From contig NZ_PHNJ01000007.1 of assembly GCF_008122205.1 (NCBI RefSeq), positions 186,001 through 250,000 of the forward strand: a DNA stretch of 64,000 bases. The letters run 5' to 3'. Positions 45,469-53,523 of this stretch are shown in pieces. The notes below the pieces were generated by a model. It ran no database searches. It saw nothing but the letters and a program-made list of their open reading frames with translations, and was not told where the DNA came from. The translations under genes were made by a program, and so were the position numbers. Numbering within the stretch: the first letter of the stretch is position 1; every line of letters begins with the position of its first letter. Origin of the DNA: Natronococcus pandeyae (GTDB lineage: Archaea > Halobacteriota > Halobacteria > Halobacteriales > Natrialbaceae).

Positions 45469-47483
45469 GGTTCGATAGTGAGTGTGCCGTCGCAGCTTCG
45501 GGCGTGTTCGGCCTGCTCGGTTCGCTCGAGCAGGTCCGGGTTGTTCGGCTCGCATGCGGGAGCCACGTCCGTGATACTGCCGGTCTGCATCCCGGACACC
45601 GACTCCTCGAGTCCGGAGAGCGCGTCGAGCGCCGGCGCTCGAGCGAGCGTCGCCGCACCGTCGGTCGTGTGCAGCCGTCCGTCGACGGTGTCGGTCGGAG
45701 AGTACGATCGGGTCGGCGGATCGCCGTCCGCGATGGTGGTCGCGCCCTGCCAGTAGTTTCCGTTCCCGTCGTGCGTCCAGACGCGAAGCGGCCCGGATCC
45801 GGCGGTCGCGTGGTCGTCGTTGCCGACGAAGTCGTTGCCGACGACCCGGTTCGTCGGGAGCATCGCCCGATCGTCCACGCCGACTCGATTCCCGGCGAAG
45901 ACGTTGTCCTCGTAGATCGACGCGGTCGCCACCAGCTCTAGCCCGACGTCGTTGGCTTCGAAGACGTTCTCCGCGACGTACGTGTCGGTGCCGCCGAGGT
46001 AAGACCCGGTCTCCGCGTCGGAGATTTCGTTGCCGACGAGCGCGTTCCGTTCGGGACCGGTCATGACGTAGATTCCCGTGTCGACGATCTCGTCCAGGCG
46101 GTTGTCCGCGAGTAGCGCGCCGTCGGTGTGCATCAAATGCGTCCCCAGCAGACTCCCCTCGATCGCGTTGTCTCGAACCACGATCCCCTCCGACCGGTAC
46201 GCGTAGATCGCGTCCCGTCCGTCGACGATCGTCGACGCTTCGATCACGCCCGGCGAGCGAAACGCCATGATCCCGGCGAACCCGTCCTCCCACCGTTCGT
46301 TCCCACGAACGGTCACGTCACGAACGACGGTATCGGGACTCTCTCGGAGGATGATCCCGTTTGACGGCGTCTCGATCGTGACGTCCTCGACCGACAGTCC
46401 GGCAGCGACGTGAGCGGAGATCGCGGCGTCCGCACCGGTGTAGTAGGTCTGGAACTCGTCGTCCCAGCCGTCCTCGGCCGTGTCGCCGGGGACCTCCTCG
46501 GCGCCGGACGTTTTCGGTCCGACGCCCGTGATCTCGAGGTTCCGAATCCCGACGTGCAGTTCGGTGACCGTGACGACCGAGCCGTTCCCGTCGCCCTGAA
46601 TCCTGGCGTCGCCGTCTCCCGCGAGCGTGATCGAGCGGTCGATCTCGAGCGTCTCCTCGTACGTGCCCTCGGGCACGACGACCGTGGTGTTCTCCGGCGC
46701 CTCGTCGATACCCTCCTGTACGGTGTCGACGTCGTCGCCGACGACGATCGAGACGGGTCGGTCGTTCCGATCGGTCGTCGACTCGACGAGGGCATCGGCG
46801 TCGCGGTGTTGGTCGTCGACGCGGTCGCGAACGACCGTCGCGTCGTCGGTGTCGAACGACCCCTCGACGGTCTGTCCCCACGTTCGGACGTCGCCCCCGT
46901 GATCGTCCGCGAACGCCGTCGCGTCCTCGCGGTCGGAGAACGAAACGACAGTCTCGCCGGACGGCGTCCGGGCCTCGCTCCCGACGACGAACCACGCGTC
47001 CGCCGCGTCGGTCCACGATAGCGACTGCTCCGCGACTGGATACCCATCCTCGTTCAGCGTGACCGCCGCACCGCTGTAGTCGGTGACGTACACCTCGAGA
47101 GGATAGCCGAACCGCTGTTCGTGGCCGTCCTGGCGCTGCGCTTCGACGAACGTCTCGACCCCGTAGTAGCCGACGACGTACTGATACTGCGAATAAAACA
47201 CCTGTGCCCGCGGCAGAGTGATGTCGTCGTCGAGCCCCCGTTCCGCCTCGAGCGTGAGCCCCACGGAGACGGTATCCTCGAACGGGACCGGATCCGGTGA
47301 CGCCGATCCGGCATCGGTGACGAACAGGGCGCCAGCGCCGAGCGCGATACCGAGCACCGCGACGAGGAACACGACGTCCCATGGACCAATCTCCTGCGAA
47401 ATCCCGAGCACAGTCGCACTTGGAACGGTGAAAGAATATACCGTCTGGTCCACCCATCGAAAGGATTCTCGGACGAATTCCAT
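45465..47483 (-). CDS. nosD: NosD-like protein with fused NosL-like domain
   Basis: A 672-residue protein. A helix at about 35-58 (DVVFLVAVLGIALGAGALFV) anchors or exports it. Residues 70-215 form a NosL-like domain: YPLEVYVTDYSGAAVTLNED and TVVSFSDREDATAFADDHGG align by eye with the NosL of this window, but without its Cys/Met copper residues. Residues 245-610 are the right-handed beta-helix of NosD (repeats such as GIRNLEITGVG, IVVRDNAIEGS, GIYVMTGPERNALVGNEISD). NosD helps copper loading of nitrous oxide reductase. It is the first gene of nosDFY. Confidence 0.9.
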   Translation of the reverse strand: MEFVRESFRWVDQTVYSFTVPSATVLGISQEIGPWDVVFLVAVLGIALGAGALFVTDAGSASPDPVPFEDTVSVGLTLEAERGLDDDITLPRAQVFYSQYQYVVGYYGVETFVEAQRQDGHEQRFGYPLEVYVTDYSGAAVTLNEDGYPVAEQSLSWTDAADAWFVVGSEARTPSGETVVSFSDREDATAFADDHGGDVRTWGQTVEGSFDTDDATVVRDRVDDQHRDADALVESTTDRNDRPVSIVVGDDVDTVQEGIDEAPENTTVVVPEGTYEETLEIDRSITLAGDGDARIQGDGNGSVVTVTELHVGIRNLEITGVGPKTSGAEEVPGDTAEDGWDDEFQTYYTGADAAISAHVAAGLSVEDVTIETPSNGIILRESPDTVVRDVTVRGNERWEDGFAGIMAFRSPGVIEASTIVDGRDAIYAYRSEGIVVRDNAIEGSLLGTHLMHTDGALLADNRLDEIVDTGIYVMTGPERNALVGNEISDAETGSYLGGTDTYVAENVFEANDVGLELVATASIYEDNVFAGNRVGVDDRAMLPTNRVVGNDFVGNDDHATAGSGPLRVWTHDGNGNYWQGATTIADGDPPTRSYSPTDTVDGRLHTTDGAATLARAPALDALSGLEESVSGMQTGSITDVAPACEPNNPDLLERTEQAEHARSCDGTLTIEP

Positions 47484-47672
47484 GGACAGGCGTTCCGTCC
47501 TCGCGCGCCATCGCCCTCACGCTCACGCGCCGTCGTTCTCATGCCGTACGCTTCGTTTCCGCCGCGGTATTCCGTCCGAGGATCCGTTCCCCTCCCTGTA
47601 GGTCGAGTATGTATAATCGAGGGGTGGTATTCGAGAGGTGGTTTGACTACGTTCGGCGGTGCCGCGATACCT

Positions 47673-49145
47673 ATGGAGGAACACAGAGAAGCGTTCGACT
47701 TCCTCGTCGTCGGTTCGGGTTCCGGTCTCGACGTGGCGAATGTCGCGGCAAACCGTGGACAGTCGGTTGCGGTCGTCGAAAAAGGGCCACTCGGCGGGAC
47801 CTGCCTCAACCGCGGCTGCATCCCCTCGAAGAAGCTGCTGTACCACGCCGAGGTGCTCGAGACGATAGAACGAGCCGACGCGTTCGGCATCCACGCCGAC
47901 GTAACCGACATCGAGTTCGCCGAGATCGTTCGGGAGGTCAACGACGACGTCTCCAGCAGTGCCGAATCGATTCGACGCGGACTGCGCTCGTCGGATCGGC
48001 ATACGCTATTCGACGGTGAGGGGCGGTTCGTCGACGAGTGGACGCTCGAGATTACCGACGGCCCGGACGCTGGCAAGCGAGTTCGAGCAGACACGATCCT
48101 CGTCGCGGCTGGTACCAGACCGGCGATCCCCGACATGCGCGGGATTGAGGACGTCGACTACCTCACCAGTACGGAGGCGCTTCGGCTCGAGACGCCGCCG
48201 GATCGGCTCGTGATCGTCGGCGGCGGCTACATCGCAGCCGAACTCGCACATTTTTTCGGAACGTTTGGCAGCGACGTGACGATTGTGGGTCGACGGCCGC
48301 GGCTCCTCCCGCAGGCCGACGAGGAGATTGCCACCGCGTTCACCGAACGGTACGCCGATCGGTTCGACGTCTATACAGGTTACGAGGCCGTCGCCGTCTC
48401 GGAAGCCGACGGCGAGGTGACCGTCGACGCCCGGCCGTATCCACCGGCGTGGAACGACGCGGACGAACCGGACGAACGCGAGTCGGTAACCGTTACCGGC
48501 GATACCCTGCTCGTCGCGGCAGGTCGACGACCGAATTCGGATAGACTCGATCTCGAGGCTGCGGGTATCGAAACCGACGAGTACGGGTTCGTCGAAACGG
48601 ACGAGTACCTCCGAACGACGGCTGACGAGATCTGGGCCCTCGGCGACATCGTCGGAGAGTACCTGCTGAAACACAACGCGAACCACGAAGCTCGGACAGT
48701 TATCAGGAATTGCTTCGGTGACGGCCTCGAGTCGATCGATTACACGGCGATGCCGTTCGCCGTGTTCGCCTCGCCGGAGGTTGCTGGAGTCGGCGAACGT
48801 GAACAGGACCTCCGCGAGTCGAATCGTGAGTACGCCACACGAACGTACCGCTACGAGGACACCGCCCGCGGGAGCGCGATGAAAGTCGAAGGGTTCGTGA
48901 AAGTGCTCATCGATCTCGACGGCGAAATTCTCGGCTGTCACATCCTCGGTCCGGAAGCGTCGAATCTCGTAGAGGAGGTCGTCGTCGCGATGAAGGCGGG
49001 TTCGGGAACGATACGGGACATTCGCAAATCCGTACACGTGCATCCGGCACTGTCCGAGGTGATCGACCGTGCGTTTGCTGGACAGTTCACGCAGAAAGGA
49101 CCTGGTGAGCATGACCATCACCACGACCACGGCCCTCACGAGTGA
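47673..49145 (+). CDS. Pyridine nucleotide-disulfide oxidoreductase (GR/LPD-like, possible bis-gamma-glutamylcystine reductase)
   Basis: A 490-residue class I flavoprotein disulfide reductase. FAD motif LVVGSGSGLDVANVAANRG, redox disulfide TCLNRGCIPSKKLL (C44/C49), NAD(P) motif VIVGGGYIAAELAHFFG, second FAD contact IWALGDIVGEYLLKHNANHE, and C-terminal catalytic HVHPALSEVIDRAF are all present. Haloarchaea use gamma-glutamylcysteine as their thiol, and its reductase belongs to this group, so that is a good candidate. Dihydrolipoamide or mercuric reductase are alternatives. The His-rich tail (EHDHHHDHGPHE) is odd and may bind metal. Confidence 0.87.
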   Translation: MEEHREAFDFLVVGSGSGLDVANVAANRGQSVAVVEKGPLGGTCLNRGCIPSKKLLYHAEVLETIERADAFGIHADVTDIEFAEIVREVNDDVSSSAESIRRGLRSSDRHTLFDGEGRFVDEWTLEITDGPDAGKRVRADTILVAAGTRPAIPDMRGIEDVDYLTSTEALRLETPPDRLVIVGGGYIAAELAHFFGTFGSDVTIVGRRPRLLPQADEEIATAFTERYADRFDVYTGYEAVAVSEADGEVTVDARPYPPAWNDADEPDERESVTVTGDTLLVAAGRRPNSDRLDLEAAGIETDEYGFVETDEYLRTTADEIWALGDIVGEYLLKHNANHEARTVIRNCFGDGLESIDYTAMPFAVFASPEVAGVGEREQDLRESNREYATRTYRYEDTARGSAMKVEGFVKVLIDLDGEILGCHILGPEASNLVEEVVVAMKAGSGTIRDIRKSVHVHPALSEVIDRAFAGQFTQKGPGEHDHHHDHGPHE

Positions 49146-49260
49146 ATAGGGAGAACGTGGGAGAATAGAGCTGTTTCCGGCGAGTATAGGGTAACCACTT
49201 GAAGACGGTATGAAAACGGTCTCGATAGAGACAGTGCCGATTCATTTTGGATTGAGACAC

Positions 49261-49384
49261 ACACACCGGGTTTCCGGTGAAACGGGTTCAGGGGGACCAG
49301 GGGGAGATTGGTGCGGTGTTTCTCGTAATTTCCGTGCAGTGTTTTCTCGTATTTTCCCTTACCCACACCGGGTTTCCGGTAAAA
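49261..49384 (-). repeat. Two ORB-like repeats, reverse orientation
   Basis: Copies at 49261-49281 and 49364-49384 read TTCACCGGAAACCCGGTGTG on the minus strand (the second begins TTTTACCGG). The sequence pairs a GGAAAC core with a following GGTGT, the layout of archaeal origin recognition boxes. They point away from the AT-rich stretch towards 49140, opposite to the pair next to orc1. Confidence 0.75.
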
Positions 49385-49791
49385 GTGTTTGTTTTAAGAG
49401 AGGTAGACGGACTTCTGTTCAATATTTGATGTTCAATATTCGACTGTAACTTCGGCTGTAACCGTCCATCTATGCGGACCAACTGTAAGACACGTCTTCA
49501 GTTCCCAATTCAACTTATAAAGAACTCGAGATCGAAGAAGATAGATTTATTAAGATAGAAGGTGTATAGTCCATTAGCTGAATCGCTTATGATTAAAGGA
49601 AGCGACTGTGGTCGCTTCAACATTCTGCCGATTCCACTTGCAGCGTCTCTGATACGGTACTTTTCTCGTTATTTTCTAATCTCGGAAACTCGTGTAGAGT
49701 GGTCACGCTTCACACTGAGCGTTCCAATTACGATCTTTCCGCTGAATCCGAACCCCTGTTTCTCCTGCACCTCAACCACCCTCGAACCCCG
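49385..49791. other. AT-rich stretch between inverted ORB pairs (candidate unwinding element)
   Basis: Between the two oppositely oriented repeat pairs the DNA is clearly poorer in GC than its surroundings, most so at 49505-49570 with many A/T runs and TATAA/TTTATT words. Inverted ORB pairs around an AT-rich patch beside an orc1/cdc6 gene are the standard haloarchaeal origin design, so this is the likeliest duplex-unwinding site. No gene is supported here. Confidence 0.6.
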
Positions 49792-49792
49792 T

Positions 49793-49860
49793 TTCACCGG
49801 AAACCCGGTGTGTGTGTGTGTCGCCGAAACTCTCAAGTCGATTCACCGGAAACACGGTGT
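49793..49860 (+). repeat. Two ORB-like repeats, forward orientation, next to orc1
   Basis: Copies at 49793-49812 (TTCACCGGAAACCCGGTGTG) and 49842-49860 (TTCACCGGAAACACGGTGT). The second ends 8 bp before the orc1 ATG at 49869, so binding by the protein could also repress its own gene. Confidence 0.75.
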
Positions 49861-49868
49861 CTGAGTAA

Positions 49869-51083
49869 ATGCCCAAATCTGACGATCTATTTATTCGAGA
49901 GGATCCGATTTTCATCAACAAGGAACTCCTTGAGATCAGCCATCTTCCCGACGAAGGTCGGATCGTCGGTCGAGACGAAGAGATCAGCCAACTGGCCAAT
50001 GCAGTCAATCCCGCGATTTTCGGACAGAGCCCGAGCAACGTGCTCATCTATGGCAAAACCGGCACAGGAAAATCTCTCTGCGCGAAGTACGTCTCCAGGC
50101 GTCTCGTCGAAACTGCCGAAGAAGAGGGAATCACTGCTGTCTTCGCGTACGTCGACTGCGCTCAGGACACTACTGAAACGCAAGCCGTTCAGACGATCGC
50201 GAGCTCTGTCAACACCGATTCGACCGACATCTACATTCCTGACAAGGGAATTAGCACGGCAACGTACTACAAACGGCTCTGGCGGCTGCTCAATCAGGAG
50301 TACGACGTTGCGCTGATCATCCTCGACGAGATCGACAAACTCGAGGACGACGCCATTCTGATGCAACTCTCTCGTGCCGGCGAAGCGGGGAAAGTCACGG
50401 ATTGCAAGATCGGTGTTATGGGGATCAGCAACAAGATCAAGTATAAGGATCGGATGGACGAACGGGTCAAATCCAGTCTGTGCGAACGGGAGTTCGTCTT
50501 CCCGCCGTACAACGCGAGCCAACTCAACGAGATTATGCTCGCACGGAGCGACGCGTTTCGGAACGGCGTTCTCGAGGATGCAGTCATTCCGCGGGCGGCA
50601 GCGCTTGCCGCTCGCGAACACGGTGATGCCCGAAAGGCGATCGACATTCTCCGGTATGCGGGCGAGATCGCACAAGCAAAGGACGTCGACGTCGTCCAGG
50701 AAGAGTTCGTCGTCCAGGCCCGCGAACGCGCGGAGGTCGACCGGTTCCGTGAACTCATTCGCGGTTCGACACCTCACTCCCGGTACGTTCTGCAGGCGTT
50801 GACTGTGCTCTCGCTCGATCACCAGCGTGACGGCGACTCCGTAGAACACCACGGGTTCCGCACGACGCGCATTTACGACGTCTACGAACAGATCTGTCGA
50901 CAGGAAGGAACTGACGCACTATCGCTCCGCCGCGTTCGGGATCTGTTAAAGGAACACGCCTTTCTCGACATCCTCGAACAGACACGCCACAGTGGCGGGA
51001 GCGCCGAAGGAAGCTATACCGAACACACGCTTCTCGAGAATCCCGAAGTTGTCAAAGACGTGCTCGAAGATACGGTTGAGTGA
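49869..51083 (+). CDS. orc1: Orc1/Cdc6 family replication initiator
   Basis: A 404-residue AAA+ initiator. Walker A is YGKTGTGKSLCAKYV (62-69), Walker B is LIILDEIDKLEDD (152-156), sensor 1 is MGISNKIKYKDRM, and the arginine-rich sensor 2 region (REHGDARKAIDILRYAGEIA) precedes a C-terminal winged helix (about 320-400) for ORB binding. The ISM helix (GISTATYYKRLWRLL) is visible. It opens replication origins and loads MCM. Ten ORB-like repeats surround it. The short N-terminus (MPKSDDLFIREDPIF) is typical of plasmid- or secondary-origin haloarchaeal paralogues. Confidence 0.95.
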   Translation: MPKSDDLFIREDPIFINKELLEISHLPDEGRIVGRDEEISQLANAVNPAIFGQSPSNVLIYGKTGTGKSLCAKYVSRRLVETAEEEGITAVFAYVDCAQDTTETQAVQTIASSVNTDSTDIYIPDKGISTATYYKRLWRLLNQEYDVALIILDEIDKLEDDAILMQLSRAGEAGKVTDCKIGVMGISNKIKYKDRMDERVKSSLCEREFVFPPYNASQLNEIMLARSDAFRNGVLEDAVIPRAAALAAREHGDARKAIDILRYAGEIAQAKDVDVVQEEFVVQARERAEVDRFRELIRGSTPHSRYVLQALTVLSLDHQRDGDSVEHHGFRTTRIYDVYEQICRQEGTDALSLRRVRDLLKEHAFLDILEQTRHSGGSAEGSYTEHTLLENPEVVKDVLEDTVE

Positions 51084-51107
51084 CTCCGATCCTCTTGGTG
51101 TCTCGAA

Positions 51108-51248
51108 TTCACCGGAAACGTGGTGTGTTTTGTAACACGGCTTTCTCTTTCACCGGAAATCCAGTGCGTCTGTGAGAGGGCACATGTTTCACCGGAAACC
51201 CGGTGTGTTTCGAGGGAGGGGGCCCCTTTCACCGGAAATCCAGTGTGT
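51108..51248 (+). repeat. Four ORB-like repeats, forward orientation, downstream of orc1
   Basis: Copies at 51108-51128 (core GGAAACGTGGTGT), 51148-51169 (GGAAATCCAGTGC), 51187-51208 (GGAAACCCGGTGT) and 51227-51248 (GGAAATCCAGTGT). All begin TTCACC. Spacing is about 40 bp start to start, near four helical turns, and the sequence alternates between the canonical form and the ATCCAGTG variant. Confidence 0.75.
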
Positions 51249-51409
51249 TCGCTACTGGCGACAGAGTTGTCCATAGAGAGTGCAGTGATGAGAACTATTA
51301 GTCGGCGATCTCTGTCCTCACTTTCCGATCGAGCGACTCTCTTTCGGAGTATTCTCGGTCTTGGTTTCGACTCTGATGATCTGCCGTTGCAAAGATCGTA
51401 ATCCTGCTA

Positions 51410-51474
51410 TTCACCGGAAACCCGGTGTCTCTAGCAGCTCCAACTACGACGACTCACACCGAGTTTCCGGTGAA
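51410..51474. repeat. Inverted pair of ORB-like repeats
   Basis: A forward copy at 51410-51429 (TTCACCGGAAACCCGGTGTC) faces a reverse copy at 51455-51474 (minus strand: TTCACCGGAAACTCGGTGTG). AT-rich DNA follows from about 51480, so this pair and the patch beyond it could be a second unwinding region. Confidence 0.7.
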
Positions 51475-51829
51475 TATGACGATCGTGGTAGTCTTTATAT
51501 TCTAGTTTATAACTTCGATTCGAATTGTGTTTTTCAGGATTGGTAAGCTATTGAACTGCGCCGTCGCAGATGATATCCACTCTGCTTACGCGCGCCGGAA
51601 CATGTAGCAGCTATTAAACCTGCGACGCCCAGGTTCGTTGAATCCTTTCAGCATTCGGGTATGGAAAGATATGTAACAGTCCTCAACGGGCATACGAACA
51701 TCTGATACACGGTTAATTCACGGGTATAGCTGCTCTCCAGCCGATATTCACCTTTCTGGTTCATTCATTAATAGCTGCTAGTGAATATATTTAAGAATCA
51801 GATGAGGGTTGAAGAATGTGGGTGGAACG
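51475..51829. other. AT-rich non-coding DNA between the ORB cluster and the protease gene
   Basis: No gene is supported. The stretch 51490-51540 is rich in TTTATA and TTATAA words. Close to the protease, 51786-51794 (ATATTTAAG) is a TATA-like element about 40 nt before the ATG at 51830. Confidence 0.45.
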
Positions 51830-53389
51830 ATGATCAAACAGCTAGAGAAGGAAATACCGGAGGAAATTGAGGCGGAACTATTAGAGAGGGAGAACGTCAT
51901 CGGTGTGGGCCGGGGCAGAAAACGCGTCCGCGGTCAGTATACTGACGAGGAAGTTATCATCGCTTTTGTCGAGAAGAAAGTGGAGGAGGAAGACCTCGAC
52001 GAAGACCAGATCGTCCCCCAATCGGTGGAGATCGAGGATCAGGATGTAGACACCGACGTCCAAGCAGCGCCTGGCGGATTTCACGCGCTACAGCAACAGC
52101 AGACAGTTCCCCGATCGATGGTCGAAGAGCAAGCAGTAACAGCTCCTACGAGGCCCCGGCTGACCCGACGAGACCGATGGCGGCCTGCCGCTCCCGGTGG
52201 GGTATCCATCAGCCATCCAGCGGTCTCGTCCGGGACACTCGGCACTCCGCCGCTTCTCACTCAAGAAGGCGAGCGGGTTTTTCTAACGAACGCCCACGTT
52301 GCCGCACCGATGGACAGGGCAGAACGTGGCGATAGCTGCCTTCAACCCGGAAGTCTCTTCGATGGCAGAAGTCCGGGAGACAAGATCGGCGAACTCCTGG
52401 AATGGAGCGAGCTCTCGGCGGACAAGGATAATATCTCCGATAGCGCACTTGTAAAAATCACGGATGACTTGGTGAGAAACGATATCCTCGGCATCGGTCC
52501 GCTTAAGGGGTGGACGGAAGCGAACTACGAGGAAAAACACATGAAAAGCGGAGCGACGACCAACGTAACTAGCGGACACCTCATTGCCCGCGATTTTACG
52601 GGGCTGATCAACTTCAGACCCGACAAGCAGTTACGGTTCACTGGACTCGACGTGTTCGAACCCATCAGTGCCGGTGGCGACAGCGGAAGCATCATCGGCA
52701 TCACGCGTCAGGACGGGTCCTTCTACGGCACCAGTCTTCTGTTCGCCGGTAGTGTTCAGCAGACACTCGCTGTTCCGATGACCGCTGTCCAGGAGGTACA
52801 CGGACAACTCGGCGTAGAACAACGTCAGCAGACGAGCGATCAACAGGAGCAGGTCGAGCCATACTACGGGGGACAAGAGCCTCTACAGAGCCGATCGGAG
52901 CTCACCCCGAACCTCCAACAGGGACAATCCTTCCCCCAACAGGGACAATCCCTCCCCCAACAGGGCAGTGGGACGCAACAACCGCCGATAATGGAGCAAG
53001 GGATTGGGACGTCGCCGACCATGGGGGCACTGCCGGAGGTCCAAACCCAGGGAGTGACGGCTCTGGAGGCCCCACCCAACGTCCAGGCGCAGCAGGCTGC
53101 GACCGCAAAGACCGGAGTCGCGGAAACCGAGTTTGCACCGCAGTACTTCTACGCTGGCGGGCTCAGGAGGATCGGTGCCAGTGGAGAGAGCTGGTTCCAC
53201 ATCGGTGATTTCGATTGGCGAGACAATTTCCACTTCACAGTCGTTCCGCTCGATCAAGATCGATCTCTGACGTTTAAATGGGTCAACTCGTACCGGTTGA
53301 ACAACGGTCAGGTTCGGTACTGGGCGCTGATCCAGAACCACACCAACCAATCGGCCAGATTCTATATCAGAGCGTTCCAAGAACGATAA
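51830..53389 (+). CDS. Trypsin-like serine protease with Gln-rich linker and C-terminal beta domain
   Basis: A 519-residue protein. The N-terminal 75 residues (LERENVIGVGRGRKRVRG to DQIVPQSVEIEDQDVDTDV) are a module common before bacterial S1-type proteases. The catalytic triad is His156 (LTNAHVAAP), Asp204 (ISDSALVKI) and Ser285 (ISAGGDSGSIIGI). Residues 320-390 are Gln-rich, including two 21-bp repeats coding GQS(F/L)PQQ. The last 95 residues (FYAGGLRRIGASGESWFHIG to ARFYIRAFQER) look like a compact beta domain. No signal peptide is evident. The ATG at 51830 was chosen over an earlier TTG. The target is unknown. Confidence 0.8.
   Translation: MIKQLEKEIPEEIEAELLERENVIGVGRGRKRVRGQYTDEEVIIAFVEKKVEEEDLDEDQIVPQSVEIEDQDVDTDVQAAPGGFHALQQQQTVPRSMVEEQAVTAPTRPRLTRRDRWRPAAPGGVSISHPAVSSGTLGTPPLLTQEGERVFLTNAHVAAPMDRAERGDSCLQPGSLFDGRSPGDKIGELLEWSELSADKDNISDSALVKITDDLVRNDILGIGPLKGWTEANYEEKHMKSGATTNVTSGHLIARDFTGLINFRPDKQLRFTGLDVFEPISAGGDSGSIIGITRQDGSFYGTSLLFAGSVQQTLAVPMTAVQEVHGQLGVEQRQQTSDQQEQVEPYYGGQEPLQSRSELTPNLQQGQSFPQQGQSLPQQGSGTQQPPIMEQGIGTSPTMGALPEVQTQGVTALEAPPNVQAQQAATAKTGVAETEFAPQYFYAGGLRRIGASGESWFHIGDFDWRDNFHFTVVPLDQDRSLTFKWVNSYRLNNGQVRYWALIQNHTNQSARFYIRAFQER
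52921..52962 (+). repeat. Two 21-bp tandem repeats inside the protease gene
   Basis: The unit GGGACAATCCTTCCCCCAAC starts at 52921 and returns at 52942 with one change, adding seven residues per unit to the Gln-rich linker. A partial third copy follows. Confidence 0.7.
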
Positions 53390-53523
53390 GCGAGATCTAA
53401 CCCATTTTCTGAATTTTATCGGGTGGCGAATTGATCGACGAATCCCTCCGTCTGCCACTCGTTCGATCCAACCGACTGTCAATCAAGAGAACAGTGGAAG
53501 GCGAATACCACGAACCGAAGTTA

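Noticed and set aside
49261-51474. Repeats around orc1 as a possible CRISPR array
   Set aside because: The copies are in both orientations, irregularly spaced, and lie on both sides of a gene. Sequence and context fit origin recognition boxes.
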